Assembly: GCA_018806915.1 (NCBI GenBank)
Contig: JAGKQI010000040.1
Span: 1,302,001-1,366,000 of the forward strand
DNA length: 64,000 bases
Direction: 5' to 3'
From: Phytophthora colocasiae
Lineage: Eukaryota; Oomycota; Peronosporomycetes; Peronosporales; Peronosporaceae
Under the pieces are notes generated by a model. That model was not told the DNA's origin, did not search any database, and saw only the letters and a program-made list of their open reading frames with translations. Positions 36,553 through 46,217 of this stretch are shown one piece after another. Position 1 is the first letter of the stretch. The number at the start of each line of letters is the position of its first letter. The translations under genes were made by a program, and so were the position numbers.

Positions 36553-39500
36553 ATGAAGAAGACGCGCATGTCCATCGACGACATCCACGCGATGGTGGGT
36601 AGCATCCGTGCCAACGTCGTGAACATGCGCGTGACCAATATCTACGACGTCCAGGGGCAGGGCGAGAGCGGAGCCGCCAAGACTTATATCCTTAAGCTGC
36701 ACCAACCCCCGTTCCCCAAGGTCTTTCTGCTGCTGGAGTCTGGAGTACGCTTCCATACGAGCAAGTACGCACGCGATGCCAAGGCAGGGAACACATTGCC
36801 CAGTCAGTTCACTATGAAGCTTCGCAAGCATCTACGTGGCAAAAGACTGTCGGCACTCAAGCAGCTCGAGGGGGATCGTGTTGTGGACTTCACGTTCGGT
36901 CAGGGAGATCTCACGTGCCACCTCATTTTGGAGTTGTACGCCTCTGGTAATATCATTCTGACGGACGGAAATTACCAGATCCTGTCACTGCTGAGAACGC
37001 ATCGTTTCGACGAGAATGTCAAGATGGCGGTCAAACAGGAGTATCCTGTGCAGTTTCTGGGGGATCAGGAGAAACAGCGCGGTATTCAGACCCCAGAACA
37101 GTTAATGCAGTTCGCGGACAAGTGGTTTCAGGAGATGGAGGCTAAGGCAGTCACGCAGAAGAAGAAGAAAGCACAGACGATCAAGCAGCTACTACTGGTC
37201 AAGGACTCGACATTTGGAGGCTTGGGCCCCGTTATCATTGAGCATTGTCTCGTGCGTGCGGGTATCTTACCTACGCTGAAGATCAAGAACGCAGCAGAGT
37301 TCATGGCTCTAGGGGAGGAGAAGTTGGTTGCCTTGTTGGCGGAGATTCAGGAGGGCTGGAAGTTACTGGAGAGACTTCAAGATGAGCAAACGTCAGTCAA
37401 CGGTCCGGTTCCTGATCAGGTTGATAACGCTGCAGAAGCTGCAGACAGTGATGAGGAATCTGCTGCTCCTGTTGCTAAGAATCCGTCCGCTGATTCCCAG
37501 AAGTGCGGATTTATTATCTTGAAGGATAAAGCTGATGAGAATTCACCGGAGCAGTTTGAGGAATTCACACCTTTTCTGTATGCTCAGCATCTGGAAGCGC
37601 ACAAGAAGGTAAAAAGCTTCGACACGTTTGATGAGGCTGTCGATGAGTATTTCTCGCGGTTCGAGGCCGATACAGCTGAGGTAGCGAAACAAAGCGCTCA
37701 GCTTGCGGCGGAGACCAAGCTGGCTAAGCTGAAGAAGAACCAACAGCAGCAGCTCGCTCAATTACGTGAAGTTCAGGAACTGAGCTTCCAGCATGCACAG
37801 TTGATTGAAGCCAACCAACAGGACGTGGAAAATGTTCTCCTGGTCATTCGCAGTGCGCTGGCTAGTGGCATGGATTGGCGAGGCTTAGAGGAGTTGGTGC
37901 GGTACGAGCAGAAGAATGGCAACCCTGTTGCGAGCCTTATCCACCAGCTAGACCTTGAGCACAATCGCGTGGCAATTCTTCTCTGCGACGATGACGAAGA
38001 TGAAAGTGAAGACGGTGGCGATGGCACCGGTGAGGAAGATAAGAAGGCCCACGTTATCTGGATTGATCTGTCACTTTCAGCTCTTGCTAACGCTCGTGAA
38101 ATCTACACGAAGAAGAAAAAGGCTGGTGAGAAGGTGAAAAAAGCCACGGAGGCAACCGACAAGGCTATTGCTCTTGCCGAGAAGAACACCAAAAAGGTCC
38201 TGGACAAGCAACAAACAAAGCGCAACGTGATCTACCAGCGACGCAAAACGCTTTGGTTCGAGAAGTTCCACTGGTTCCTCACGAATGAAAAATACTTGGT
38301 AGTTGCGGGAAAAGATGCCCATCAGAATGAGCTGTTGGTGAAGCGTTACCTCCGCAAGGGTGATGCGTACGTTCACGCTGACCTCCATGGTGCTGCTACG
38401 TGTATTGTGCGCAACCTCGCCACTGTGAAGGACAAAAAGACCCACGAGTTGCCACCGATCCCTGTAGGCACGCTCGAGCAGGCAGGATGCATGAGTGTGT
38501 GCCGCAGCAACGCTTGGACTAGTCAGGTAATTGCTGGTGCCTACTGGGTGCATGCTGATCAGGTCTCGAAAACAGCACCTGCGGGCGAATACCTTACAAC
38601 GGGTAGCTTTATGATCCGTGGCAAGAAGAACTACATCCAGCCGTCACGACTCGAAATGGGATTGGCGATCCTTTTCCGTATCGATGAAAGCTGTATTATC
38701 AACCACGCTCGACAAGGTGAAGAAAGAGAGTTGCGCGATTTAGAGAGGTTGGATGATGAGGTCACGGACGATAGTACACCTGACCAGGTACAACCGGTGA
38801 AACCACAGAGTACCTCCAAACCTGTCGCTGATGAAAGCTCGGTAAAGCCGTCCAAGCTTCCAAAGGAACCGGCGCCAGTGGCAGTGAATGACGATGTCGG
38901 TGACGATGACGATGATGACAATGATGCGGCTGCTAAGACACAGGGTAAAAAGCGGTTGTCTGCGAAAGAGCGCCGAGACCTGAAGAAGGGTAGAGATTTG
39001 GACCGTGACGACTCTGTCGACAGGCAAACCTCTGATCAGCAGAAGCGGTCGAAGGGGAAAGACAAGACCTCTGCTCAGCCACCCCAACAAAAGAAGAGCG
39101 TCCGTGGTAAGAAAGGAAAAATGAAGAAGATGAAGAAGAAATATGCGGACCAGGACGATGAGGATCGTCGACTGCGTATGGAGGCTCTTGGTCACGTTGT
39201 CGAAGAAGAGCAGGAGGATGAAGAGAACAACAAAGAGAACGAGTCAGCGGAACAGTCAGGAGGCGAGGAAGGCGAGAGCACTAACGATGGCAACGTTACC
39301 ACTGAGGCAAGCGAGGAATACATCCGTCAGCAACGTGAGAAGAAGGAGAAGTATCTTGATGAGCAGGAAGACGAAGCCGAAGGTGCTGACTTCTTCGACG
39401 CCTTTACGGGCGAGCCACATGCTGATGATATTGTGCTATTTGCGATGCCCATGTGTGCGCCGTACGCGTCCCTAACCAAGTACAAATACAAGGTGAAGCT

Positions 39501-39816
39501 CACTCCAGGTAGTCAGAAGAAGGGTAAGGCTGCGAAGCAGGCAATGGAGCACTTCTTCACGTCCAATTTGAAGGACGAGAAGGATGCAAGCAAATCAAAC
39601 GGCCCGCACAAACCTGAGGCAGACGAAGAAGCCCAGCCAGATGTGAACCCCATCGTGGTGCAGCGTGAGCTCATGCGATGCATCCCGGAGAACGAGTTAG
39701 TGAACTGCATGGTTGGCCCCGTCAAGATCTCAGCGCCAGGTCTGCATGGCTCCAACGCTGGCAAGAAGGGCGGCAAGCGTCCATCAGGCAAGCCCAAGAA
39801 GAAGGGCAGGAAGTGA
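36553..39816 (+). CDS. NEMF: NEMF / Rqc2, ribosome quality control factor
   Basis: Intronless, 1,087 residues, the expected size. The N-terminal NFACT-N domain starts at residue ~3 (RMSIDDIHAMVGSIRANVVNMRVTNIYDV) and includes KTYILKLHQP, LLLESGVRFH and LILELYASGNIILTD. A coiled-coil middle (~370-480) is followed by NFACT-R at ~565-680 (WFEKFHWFLTNEKYLVVAGKD, YVHADLHGA). Then comes a long Lys/Glu/Asp-rich low-complexity region and NFACT-C (~965-1,080; ASLTKYKYKVKLTPG). Rqc2/NEMF binds 60S subunits carrying stalled peptidyl-tRNA, recruits the Listerin E3 ligase and directs CAT tailing. The strongly basic C-terminal tail (KKGGKRPSGKPKKKGRK) is usual. Very secure identification. Confidence 0.96.
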   Translation: MKKTRMSIDDIHAMVGSIRANVVNMRVTNIYDVQGQGESGAAKTYILKLHQPPFPKVFLLLESGVRFHTSKYARDAKAGNTLPSQFTMKLRKHLRGKRLSALKQLEGDRVVDFTFGQGDLTCHLILELYASGNIILTDGNYQILSLLRTHRFDENVKMAVKQEYPVQFLGDQEKQRGIQTPEQLMQFADKWFQEMEAKAVTQKKKKAQTIKQLLLVKDSTFGGLGPVIIEHCLVRAGILPTLKIKNAAEFMALGEEKLVALLAEIQEGWKLLERLQDEQTSVNGPVPDQVDNAAEAADSDEESAAPVAKNPSADSQKCGFIILKDKADENSPEQFEEFTPFLYAQHLEAHKKVKSFDTFDEAVDEYFSRFEADTAEVAKQSAQLAAETKLAKLKKNQQQQLAQLREVQELSFQHAQLIEANQQDVENVLLVIRSALASGMDWRGLEELVRYEQKNGNPVASLIHQLDLEHNRVAILLCDDDEDESEDGGDGTGEEDKKAHVIWIDLSLSALANAREIYTKKKKAGEKVKKATEATDKAIALAEKNTKKVLDKQQTKRNVIYQRRKTLWFEKFHWFLTNEKYLVVAGKDAHQNELLVKRYLRKGDAYVHADLHGAATCIVRNLATVKDKKTHELPPIPVGTLEQAGCMSVCRSNAWTSQVIAGAYWVHADQVSKTAPAGEYLTTGSFMIRGKKNYIQPSRLEMGLAILFRIDESCIINHARQGEERELRDLERLDDEVTDDSTPDQVQPVKPQSTSKPVADESSVKPSKLPKEPAPVAVNDDVGDDDDDDNDAAAKTQGKKRLSAKERRDLKKGRDLDRDDSVDRQTSDQQKRSKGKDKTSAQPPQQKKSVRGKKGKMKKMKKKYADQDDEDRRLRMEALGHVVEEEQEDEENNKENESAEQSGGEEGESTNDGNVTTEASEEYIRQQREKKEKYLDEQEDEAEGADFFDAFTGEPHADDIVLFAMPMCAPYASLTKYKYKVKLTPGSQKKGKAAKQAMEHFFTSNLKDEKDASKSNGPHKPEADEEAQPDVNPIVVQRELMRCIPENELVNCMVGPVKISAPGLHGSNAGKKGGKRPSGKPKKKGRK

Positions 39817-39875
39817 AGGAGTGATGGTCACTTCAACTTGAAAAAATACAGTCTTTTCAACCAATCAAAGTTCGT

Positions 39876-39890
39876 TTCATTTTGATGCAC
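39876..39890 (+). promoter_or_regulatory. Candidate oomycete initiator (Inr)
   Basis: TTCATTTTGATGCAC fits the YTCANTYY initiator core, about 70 bp upstream of the Dicer-like helicase ATG and inside the 135-bp gap after NEMF. Confidence 0.4.
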
Positions 39891-39951
39891 CAGATCTGAG
39901 GCCATTTCCGAATCAGTCACGCAGGAGTGAAGGTAACTGACCCAAGTGGAG

Positions 39952-42096
39952 ATGGAGCAGGTGGAGCTGCGCGCGTTCCAGCGAGAAGTGCTGGAGCTGG
40001 CACGCGAGAAGAACGTGGTGATGGTGGGAGATACGGGAATTGGTAAGACGTTCTTGGCTATCGCGTTGCTGTCCGAGCAGGACTACTCGGGCGACAAACG
40101 CGCCTTCTTTATGGCCCCCACACGTCAGTTGGTGGTGCAAATCACGGCGAAGATCCGCCAGACCAGCTCGCTACGTGTCAACTCGTACTGCGGAAGTACT
40201 GCCGACTTGTGGGATGCTGCGCAGTGGGATCGCGAGCTGCAGTTCACGCGCGTGTTCGTGTGCACACCCGAGATCGTGCGAAATGTGCTGCTCAAAGGCT
40301 ACGTGTCGCTCAGTCGCATGAATTTGCTCGTGTTCGATGAGTGCCACCACGTGACCAAGCGTCATCCGTACGCCCAGGTGATTAAGATGTACAACCAGGA
40401 AGATCCGGCTACGATGCCGAGGATCTTCGGTACTACAGCTTGTCCTACGCGCCATTGTTCGGAGAAACTTCATGCTGAAATCAAGAAGGTGGAGCTGGAT
40501 CAAAGTCAAATTGCAGAGTTTGCAGCTGCAGCCCCTATGGTCTATGAGACGTATCCAGTGCAAACGCCATGGAATACTGGTGAAGTGGAGGGAGATACAG
40601 CTAAAGGGACTTGGCTTATTGACACCATGGAAAAGGAGATGGCGGAGGTGAAGATTGTGGAAGTCTTCAAGAAATTAATAAAGAAAGGAAAGAGCGACGC
40701 AGCCAGTGATCCGGTGAAGTTGGAGAAGGCTGTGAAGAAGTTTGGGCAAAGCTGCCTCACGATCTACAAGAATCTGGGGCCGTGGTGCTACTACCGTTTT
40801 GCAGAGCTAGAGATTAATCGACTGGCGATTGGTGCGTCGCTGTTAATCACTGTTCCTGGAAGCATGTTTGGACTGGATCCGGATGCAGTCAAAACGATGC
40901 TGATGTTGGCTGGTAAGCGCGATCACTGCAACTTTGCGTGCACGACAAAGGTGGAGAAAGTGGAGAAAATATTGCGTGCGCAGCTATTTACTGATGACGA
41001 CACTGTTGAGGAGATTGCTGGGGCTGAGCTGGCTAACAGCGAAGTTTCCGACAGTGATAACGACGGTGCTGAAGAACTAATTTCAAGTGGGCCTACCGGT
41101 AGTCCAGATGAAGAGCAACTCCCAAGCAATAAAGGTGATCCCTTTGGTTTGCAGGGCATTGTTTTCGTGAACACGCGAACAGAATGCCGTGTGCTGTCAG
41201 ATTATTTCAACGAAAAGTTTGCGCAGCAGCCTGAAGAAACTGAAGAGCCGGGCGATGAAGTGGATGAGGGTGGTGTTTCGAGTGAGGCTTCAGTTGCCTT
41301 GCCGTTTGCTAGTATCCTTGGGAGGGCATCACGTAGTGACACTGCATCATTTCAACTGCCCAAAATGGAGACGACGCTAAAGCAGTTCGAGTCAGGATCG
41401 ATTCGTGTCCTGGTTTCAACGGCTGTGTCAGTCGAGGGTGTTGACTTTCCTCAGTGCGGATTGATTATTGTGATGGATCGTGTTGGGACTGCGCGCATGC
41501 TGATGCAATTGAAGGGACGTGCACGCCACGAGGACGGTATAGTGTTCTACTTGGCAGAAGAAGGAGATTTGACTCACGATGTGTACTACAAGCAATTGGT
41601 CCGTGAAGCGGAAGTGATTAACCAGCTCGAGTTTTCGCGAGAGAAGGTGGAAACTATTCAACAACAGCCGCGGTCCATTGCAGCACAAATGATGGGAGCC
41701 GGCCTCCACAAAATTGAGATCGAGTCGACAGGGGCTGTTCTTGACCTGGACAGTAGTATTGCGTGTATTAACCAGTTCTGCCAGTCACTACCAAGCTCTT
41801 TGTTCACTGTTAATGTGAAGCAGCTGTACACGATTGAGGAGGCTCGTTACGGTGGAAAGAGTATGTTCACAGCGAAATTGAACCTGCCCATGGAGCTGAA
41901 TCTGGAGACTTTCCAGAGTGAACCGATGCCTTCGAAGGCCTCTGCTAGAGCCTCTGCTGCATTCAGTGCATGTCAAGCACTACTCCAGCAGCAACTGATT
42001 GACGATTCGCTAAACTCGATCTACCGTACCTCCAAGGTGAAGTCATCGTCGAACGTGCGCGATTTGAGCTACTTCCTCAATCGCTTGCACACGTAA
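39952..42096 (+). CDS. Dicer-type DExD/H helicase with dicer-dimerisation (DUF283) domain, no RNase III
   Basis: Intronless, 714 residues from ATG 39952 (G at -3 and +4). Walker A GDTGIGKT (26-33), APTRQLV, TPEIV, DECH box (129-132), then a helical insertion typical of Dicer/RIG-I helicases (~190-330), an acidic loop, and helicase domain 2 with VFVNTRTEC, VSTAVSVEGVDFPQC and LKGRARHEDG. Residues ~600-690 match the Dicer dimerisation domain (SIACINQFCQSLP ... MPSKASARASAAFSACQAL). The frame then ends; no PAZ, RNase III or dsRNA-binding domain follows before the next gene, which lies on the other strand. By family it should be a dsRNA-dependent ATPase of the small-RNA pathway. It could act with a separate RNase III protein. 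That partnership is inference. Confidence 0.9.
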   Translation: MEQVELRAFQREVLELAREKNVVMVGDTGIGKTFLAIALLSEQDYSGDKRAFFMAPTRQLVVQITAKIRQTSSLRVNSYCGSTADLWDAAQWDRELQFTRVFVCTPEIVRNVLLKGYVSLSRMNLLVFDECHHVTKRHPYAQVIKMYNQEDPATMPRIFGTTACPTRHCSEKLHAEIKKVELDQSQIAEFAAAAPMVYETYPVQTPWNTGEVEGDTAKGTWLIDTMEKEMAEVKIVEVFKKLIKKGKSDAASDPVKLEKAVKKFGQSCLTIYKNLGPWCYYRFAELEINRLAIGASLLITVPGSMFGLDPDAVKTMLMLAGKRDHCNFACTTKVEKVEKILRAQLFTDDDTVEEIAGAELANSEVSDSDNDGAEELISSGPTGSPDEEQLPSNKGDPFGLQGIVFVNTRTECRVLSDYFNEKFAQQPEETEEPGDEVDEGGVSSEASVALPFASILGRASRSDTASFQLPKMETTLKQFESGSIRVLVSTAVSVEGVDFPQCGLIIVMDRVGTARMLMQLKGRARHEDGIVFYLAEEGDLTHDVYYKQLVREAEVINQLEFSREKVETIQQQPRSIAAQMMGAGLHKIEIESTGAVLDLDSSIACINQFCQSLPSSLFTVNVKQLYTIEEARYGGKSMFTAKLNLPMELNLETFQSEPMPSKASARASAAFSACQALLQQQLIDDSLNSIYRTSKVKSSSNVRDLSYFLNRLHT

Positions 42097-42290
42097 GAGT
42101 TCATGCGCGTTTGTTGGTTTCGGTAAATTTCTCTTCTTTTTGCATAGTTACAGTTGCTTTGAGTACGTCGAAGTGTTTGTTTTTCTTGGAAGCAAGTTGA
42201 GTGGATAAAGAACAAAAAATGAAAAGACCACCAACACTCGAAAGGCTAATGGCATACATGTACCACCAGGAGAGACGCTACAATGTCTTC

Positions 42291-43161
42291 TCAAATCATA
42301 AATGCAATGTCAGGATTCTTTCGACCGTCTCCGAAGTAGACGCTGCCGTAGTGCGCCGATTCGGGTCGATGAAAGCAGAATGCTCCTGGGTACACGTAGT
42401 TGCGTAAGGTGGTGTAAGCACCTGTGTTGTCCTTGGTAATGACCCACGCGCCATCTAAATCCTGAATAAGAGGGTCGAAGAAGTCTCCAGCTCGCACCAG
42501 CCCCTCTGCGTTCTCAATAATCTGCGCCCGTTCAGGTAGATCAGGCTGACGGAAGTGGAAGAAATTGTAAAGCTGGAGAGACTGATCCCACGTGAGTCCA
42601 TGAAACGAAGGATTAGCGATAACTTGATGCAATGGAGATACGACAAATGCCCCCAAGGGTACCACCGATGTCGCGTGGTCGATCTCCTCCACAATGTAGG
42701 CAAGTCGATCCAGCTCGCAGAACGGAGCTTCTCCATCTTCTTGATTCTGCGGTTCCCCCGAGTCACCGAGTAGAAATGTCGGGTCTCCTTTCAAGCGAGA
42801 GGTCAATGCTGCAGCCATTGCGCTCTTCTTCTTGTTGAGCTGCGGGAACTGCTGCAGTTCTGGCGAAGAGTTGGAACTGCGTAGAAGAAGAAAACACATT
42901 GTCAGTACTCTGCAACTCACCTGCAAGTGTAGCTACCTACTAGAAGTAAAATTTCTTCTTAGGATAGTCCTTGCCCGGCATGACAGCGACACAGATGAGG
43001 TAGTCCTGCGCCTCGCCCGATATGCGACCCCAGAAGCGCAGTGATTGGAAAGTCTCAGTGGCGCTGCGTTTGAGCATCCCCAGCTCCAGGTTCGATCGCT
43101 CCTGTGGCGTCAGCGTCTGGCCGATGCAACGACTCACAACTTCTAGCTGCTCCAACTCCAT
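42291..43161 (-). CDS. RSPH9: Radial spoke head protein 9
   Basis: Two exons, 42941-43161 and 42291-42876, joined in phase 2 over a 64-bp intron (GTAGGT...CGCAG), give 268 residues, close to the family length. Recognisable blocks are LTPQERSNLELGM, LRFWGRISGEAQDYLICVAV, YPKKKFYF, LDRLAYIVEEIDHATSVVPLGAF, NPSFHGLTWDQSLQLYNFFHFR, DPLIQDLDGAWVI, LRNYVYPGAFCFHRP and YGSVYFGDGRKNPDIAFMI at the C terminus. RSPH9 is a component of the radial spoke head, which transmits signals from the central pair to dynein arms in motile axonemes. Here it would serve zoospore flagella. Start codon lies 127 bp from that of the GBP-like gene. Confidence 0.94.
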
Positions 43162-43194
43162 CTGATCTTCAAATGCGTCGCTTCAAGATCGCAA

Positions 43195-43208
43195 TCATTT
43201 TTCAATTG
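43195..43208 (+). promoter_or_regulatory. Oomycete initiator (Inr) in bidirectional promoter
   Basis: TCATTTTTCAATTG is a near-perfect match to TCATTYYNCAWTTT, 81-94 bp upstream of the GBP-like ATG. It lies within the 127-bp space shared with RSPH9. Confidence 0.6.
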
Positions 43209-43288
43209 TAGAAAGTGGTGTGACTCACATCAAATTGCACATCTTGTGCTAAAAACTGGACAAATTCAATTTAGAGACGCAACGGCTA

Positions 43289-46175
43289 ATGACGAGGGAC
43301 AGCGGGCCCGTGTGCCTTATCGAGGGCAGCGCTGATGGTCTTCGCGTGACGGATGCAGGCGTCCGGTGAGTGCATCAAGATTTCCATCGCCTTCTGCATG
43401 TTTTGCGCATTTTTTTGAAGTCCTTTTCCTCTTTTTCGTCACCTTATTGACCGTGGTAAACTGATTTTCAGCCTTCTGGAAAGTATCAACGAGCCTGTGG
43501 CAATTGTTTGTTTAGCAGGGCAGTATCGGTAAGTTTTAAAGCTTAATATTGTCATTGTAGCATCTAACACGACGTACTGAAATACCATCAGAACCGGCAA
43601 GAGCTTCTTCCTTAACCAACTCGCGTCCAGACGTGACGACTTGCCGTGGATCGATAATAGCAATGGCACTTTAGCCAATGGCACTGCAAGTTCAAAGACA
43701 GGAGGATTCCGTGTGGGTCCAACGACTGAGTCGTGTACGAGAGGAATCTGGCTCTGGACCCCTGAGCCTCCAGTGCGCAACCCGGCAGGCCAACTCGTGT
43801 TGTTCCTGGACACGGAGGGCATCGCCTCTACTGACAATGACGAGAGCTATGACGCTAAGATTTTCTCTTTGGGACTGCTGCTGAGTTCTCTCTTCGTGTT
43901 CAACACTATGGGTGTGATTGATGAAGGAGCTATTGATCGACTGTATCTTGTATCAGAGTTGACTAAGCACGTGTGTGTTAGTGCACATTCCAGCACAGCA
44001 CCAGCATCAAGTAACGGTTTTGGTGCTGAAAATGAGGTGAATTCAGAAAACTCTGCACTGAGTGGAGACAAACTGGAGGAATCTCGGGCATTAGCACCGC
44101 ATTTCCCGCCGTTTGTATGGCTGTTACGGGATTTTTTGCTCGATATGCAGATTGACGGCAACGATTTGACTGCGAATCAGTATCTGGAAAAGGCTTTGGA
44201 TGCGCGTGACATTAGTGCTACTGCTTCGGAGAGTACTAAAACGCGCCAGATTGAGCGGAATCGCACACGTGCTTCAATTCGCGTCTTGTTTGGTCGTCGG
44301 GAATGCCTCACACTTGTTCGCCCAGTGACCGATGAACGTGATCTACGACGCGCAGCAGAACTGTCAGATGCCGAGCTACGACCAGAGTTCGTAAAGCAAA
44401 TGTCCGCTGTACGACGCCGCCTTATATCGTCTGTGGCAGCGAAGGAACTACTGGGCAAAGCGCTCAATGGACCGCAAGTTGCGCAGCTCGTACGATGCTA
44501 TACGGATACGATGAATAGTGGGGCCGTTCCGGATATCAAAGCTGCCTGGGAATACGTATCTGATGCAACTTGCCAGGCTGCACTTGCTGCAGCTATCGAA
44601 TTGTATGATAACCTGATGGAAGCTACATCCGGGGTTAAGAAGCCTATGAAAAAGACGAGTGATGAAGGAGACTCGGAGGATACAGATGAAATAGAAGAGG
44701 ATACTGATGATGGTGGGGGCAACGAAACGGAGAATGGGCCGAATATCCTATCGCAAGCTGAATTCGAAGCCATCTACAAGGACGCTCAAGAGCAAGCACA
44801 AACGCTGTTCAAGGTGCGCTCAGTGGAAGGCGCATCACGAGCAGCGTGCTTTCAAAAGCTAAAGCAGCATATGCATTCTCAACGCACGGCATTAATTGCG
44901 AGACTTCAGAAGCGTTCGAGCAAGTACTGCGTGAAAATACTGGCCAAGCTACGGGCAAAATTTCTTACTCGACCTCTTTCTGCTGGTGCGTGGGATGCTG
45001 CTGCTAACAAAGAGGAAGCTTTCCAGGCCACGATGGAAGTACTGGAAGAGGTTTACGAGCGTAAGGCTCGAGGGCCAGCGAAGAAGAAGGCATTCTACCA
45101 GTTTTTGCGTGTCGATGCGATTGTTTTCTTCGAGGCACTGTTTCAGCGAATGTCAAACAATCACACGCAGGAAAAAACGGAATGGAATCACACCCGAGAA
45201 CAGCTTGAACAGAAACATTCAAACGAGAAAATGGATTGGAGACAGCAGTTGCACGAAAAATCCATGGAGGTGCAGCAGCTTTTTGAAACCAAGACACACC
45301 TCGAAGACAAGATTGCTTCTCAGATTGAACGTTTTTCGGAGCTACAGCACGCATCACAACAGCAAATTGCTGCAATTGCAGACTTGGAGAATGAGCGAAA
45401 GGGTTTTAAGGAGGAGATCGAACGGCTGCACACAGCAACGGCGGAGTTGACAAAGGAACTCGAGAAGACTCAAGTAATACTACAACACAAGGAGGAATCA
45501 CTGGCAAAGGTCGAAGCTGAAGCCCAAAACACAAAACAAGAACTTGTAAAGCAAGTGGAGATGCTACGCACGACGCATCAGGGAGAGAAGGAGGACTGGA
45601 TACGTCGTGCCGCTGACCAAGCCGCAGAGAAGACGATGCTGCAGAAACAGATCAAGCAGGCGGAGCTTAATACCCAGCAGCAGGAGCGTGAAATTGAACT
45701 ACTGAATAAAGAGTGTCAGCAGATCAGACAACTGTACGACACTGAGGTGGATGCACACGCTCAACTGGAAAGATCCTACGATGTACTTCGTGGACACAAC
45801 GATGAACTGGTACAGAAAATGAAAGAAGCTGCTGCCCAGCAACGCAGCGCCAAACAAGTTGCAGAGCGAGAACAGACACGCCTGGAAGCTCGATTGCAAC
45901 GATTCCAGATGCAATTAGGTCGGCTAGAGGGTGATCGTGAGGTTGAGGAAGTGCTTCGTGACTGCGTGTCGGATGTGGTTCGCCAATCGGATGAGGATAA
46001 AATTCTTCAGCTTCAAGAGGAACGACGGATGTTGCAAGAGCAACTTGGTGATCTTCATGAGAAAATATCAACGCTTCCAGACTTCTACGTGCGACAAATA
46101 TTCTGTGCTCCGGAACCAGTCCCAAGCTTTTTCGAAGCGCTGACTTCAGTTGTTGGTGATCCTAGTAAATGGTAA
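43289..46175 (+). CDS. Guanylate-binding protein (GBP/atlastin)-like large GTPase
   Basis: Three exons, 43289-43365, 43472-43528 and 43592-46175 (introns 106 and 63 bp, both GT-AG, phase 2), give 905 residues. The N terminus is a GB1/RHD3-type G domain: P-loop GQYRTGKS (42-49) split by intron 2, Gln-containing switch region, FLDTEG (G3, ~117-121) and the GBP guanine-binding LLRD (Arg-Asp at ~224-225). A helical region with an acidic insertion (~345-380) is followed by a long coiled coil (~510-820). GBPs and atlastins are self-assembling GTPases that act on membranes; the coiled coil suggests a tethering or defence role. A CaaX-type end is not visible (terminates GDPSKW). Confidence 0.92.
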
Positions 46176-46217
46176 ACAAAATTGGAATTAATAAATGTAA
46201 AGTGCCGCTTTTATTCC

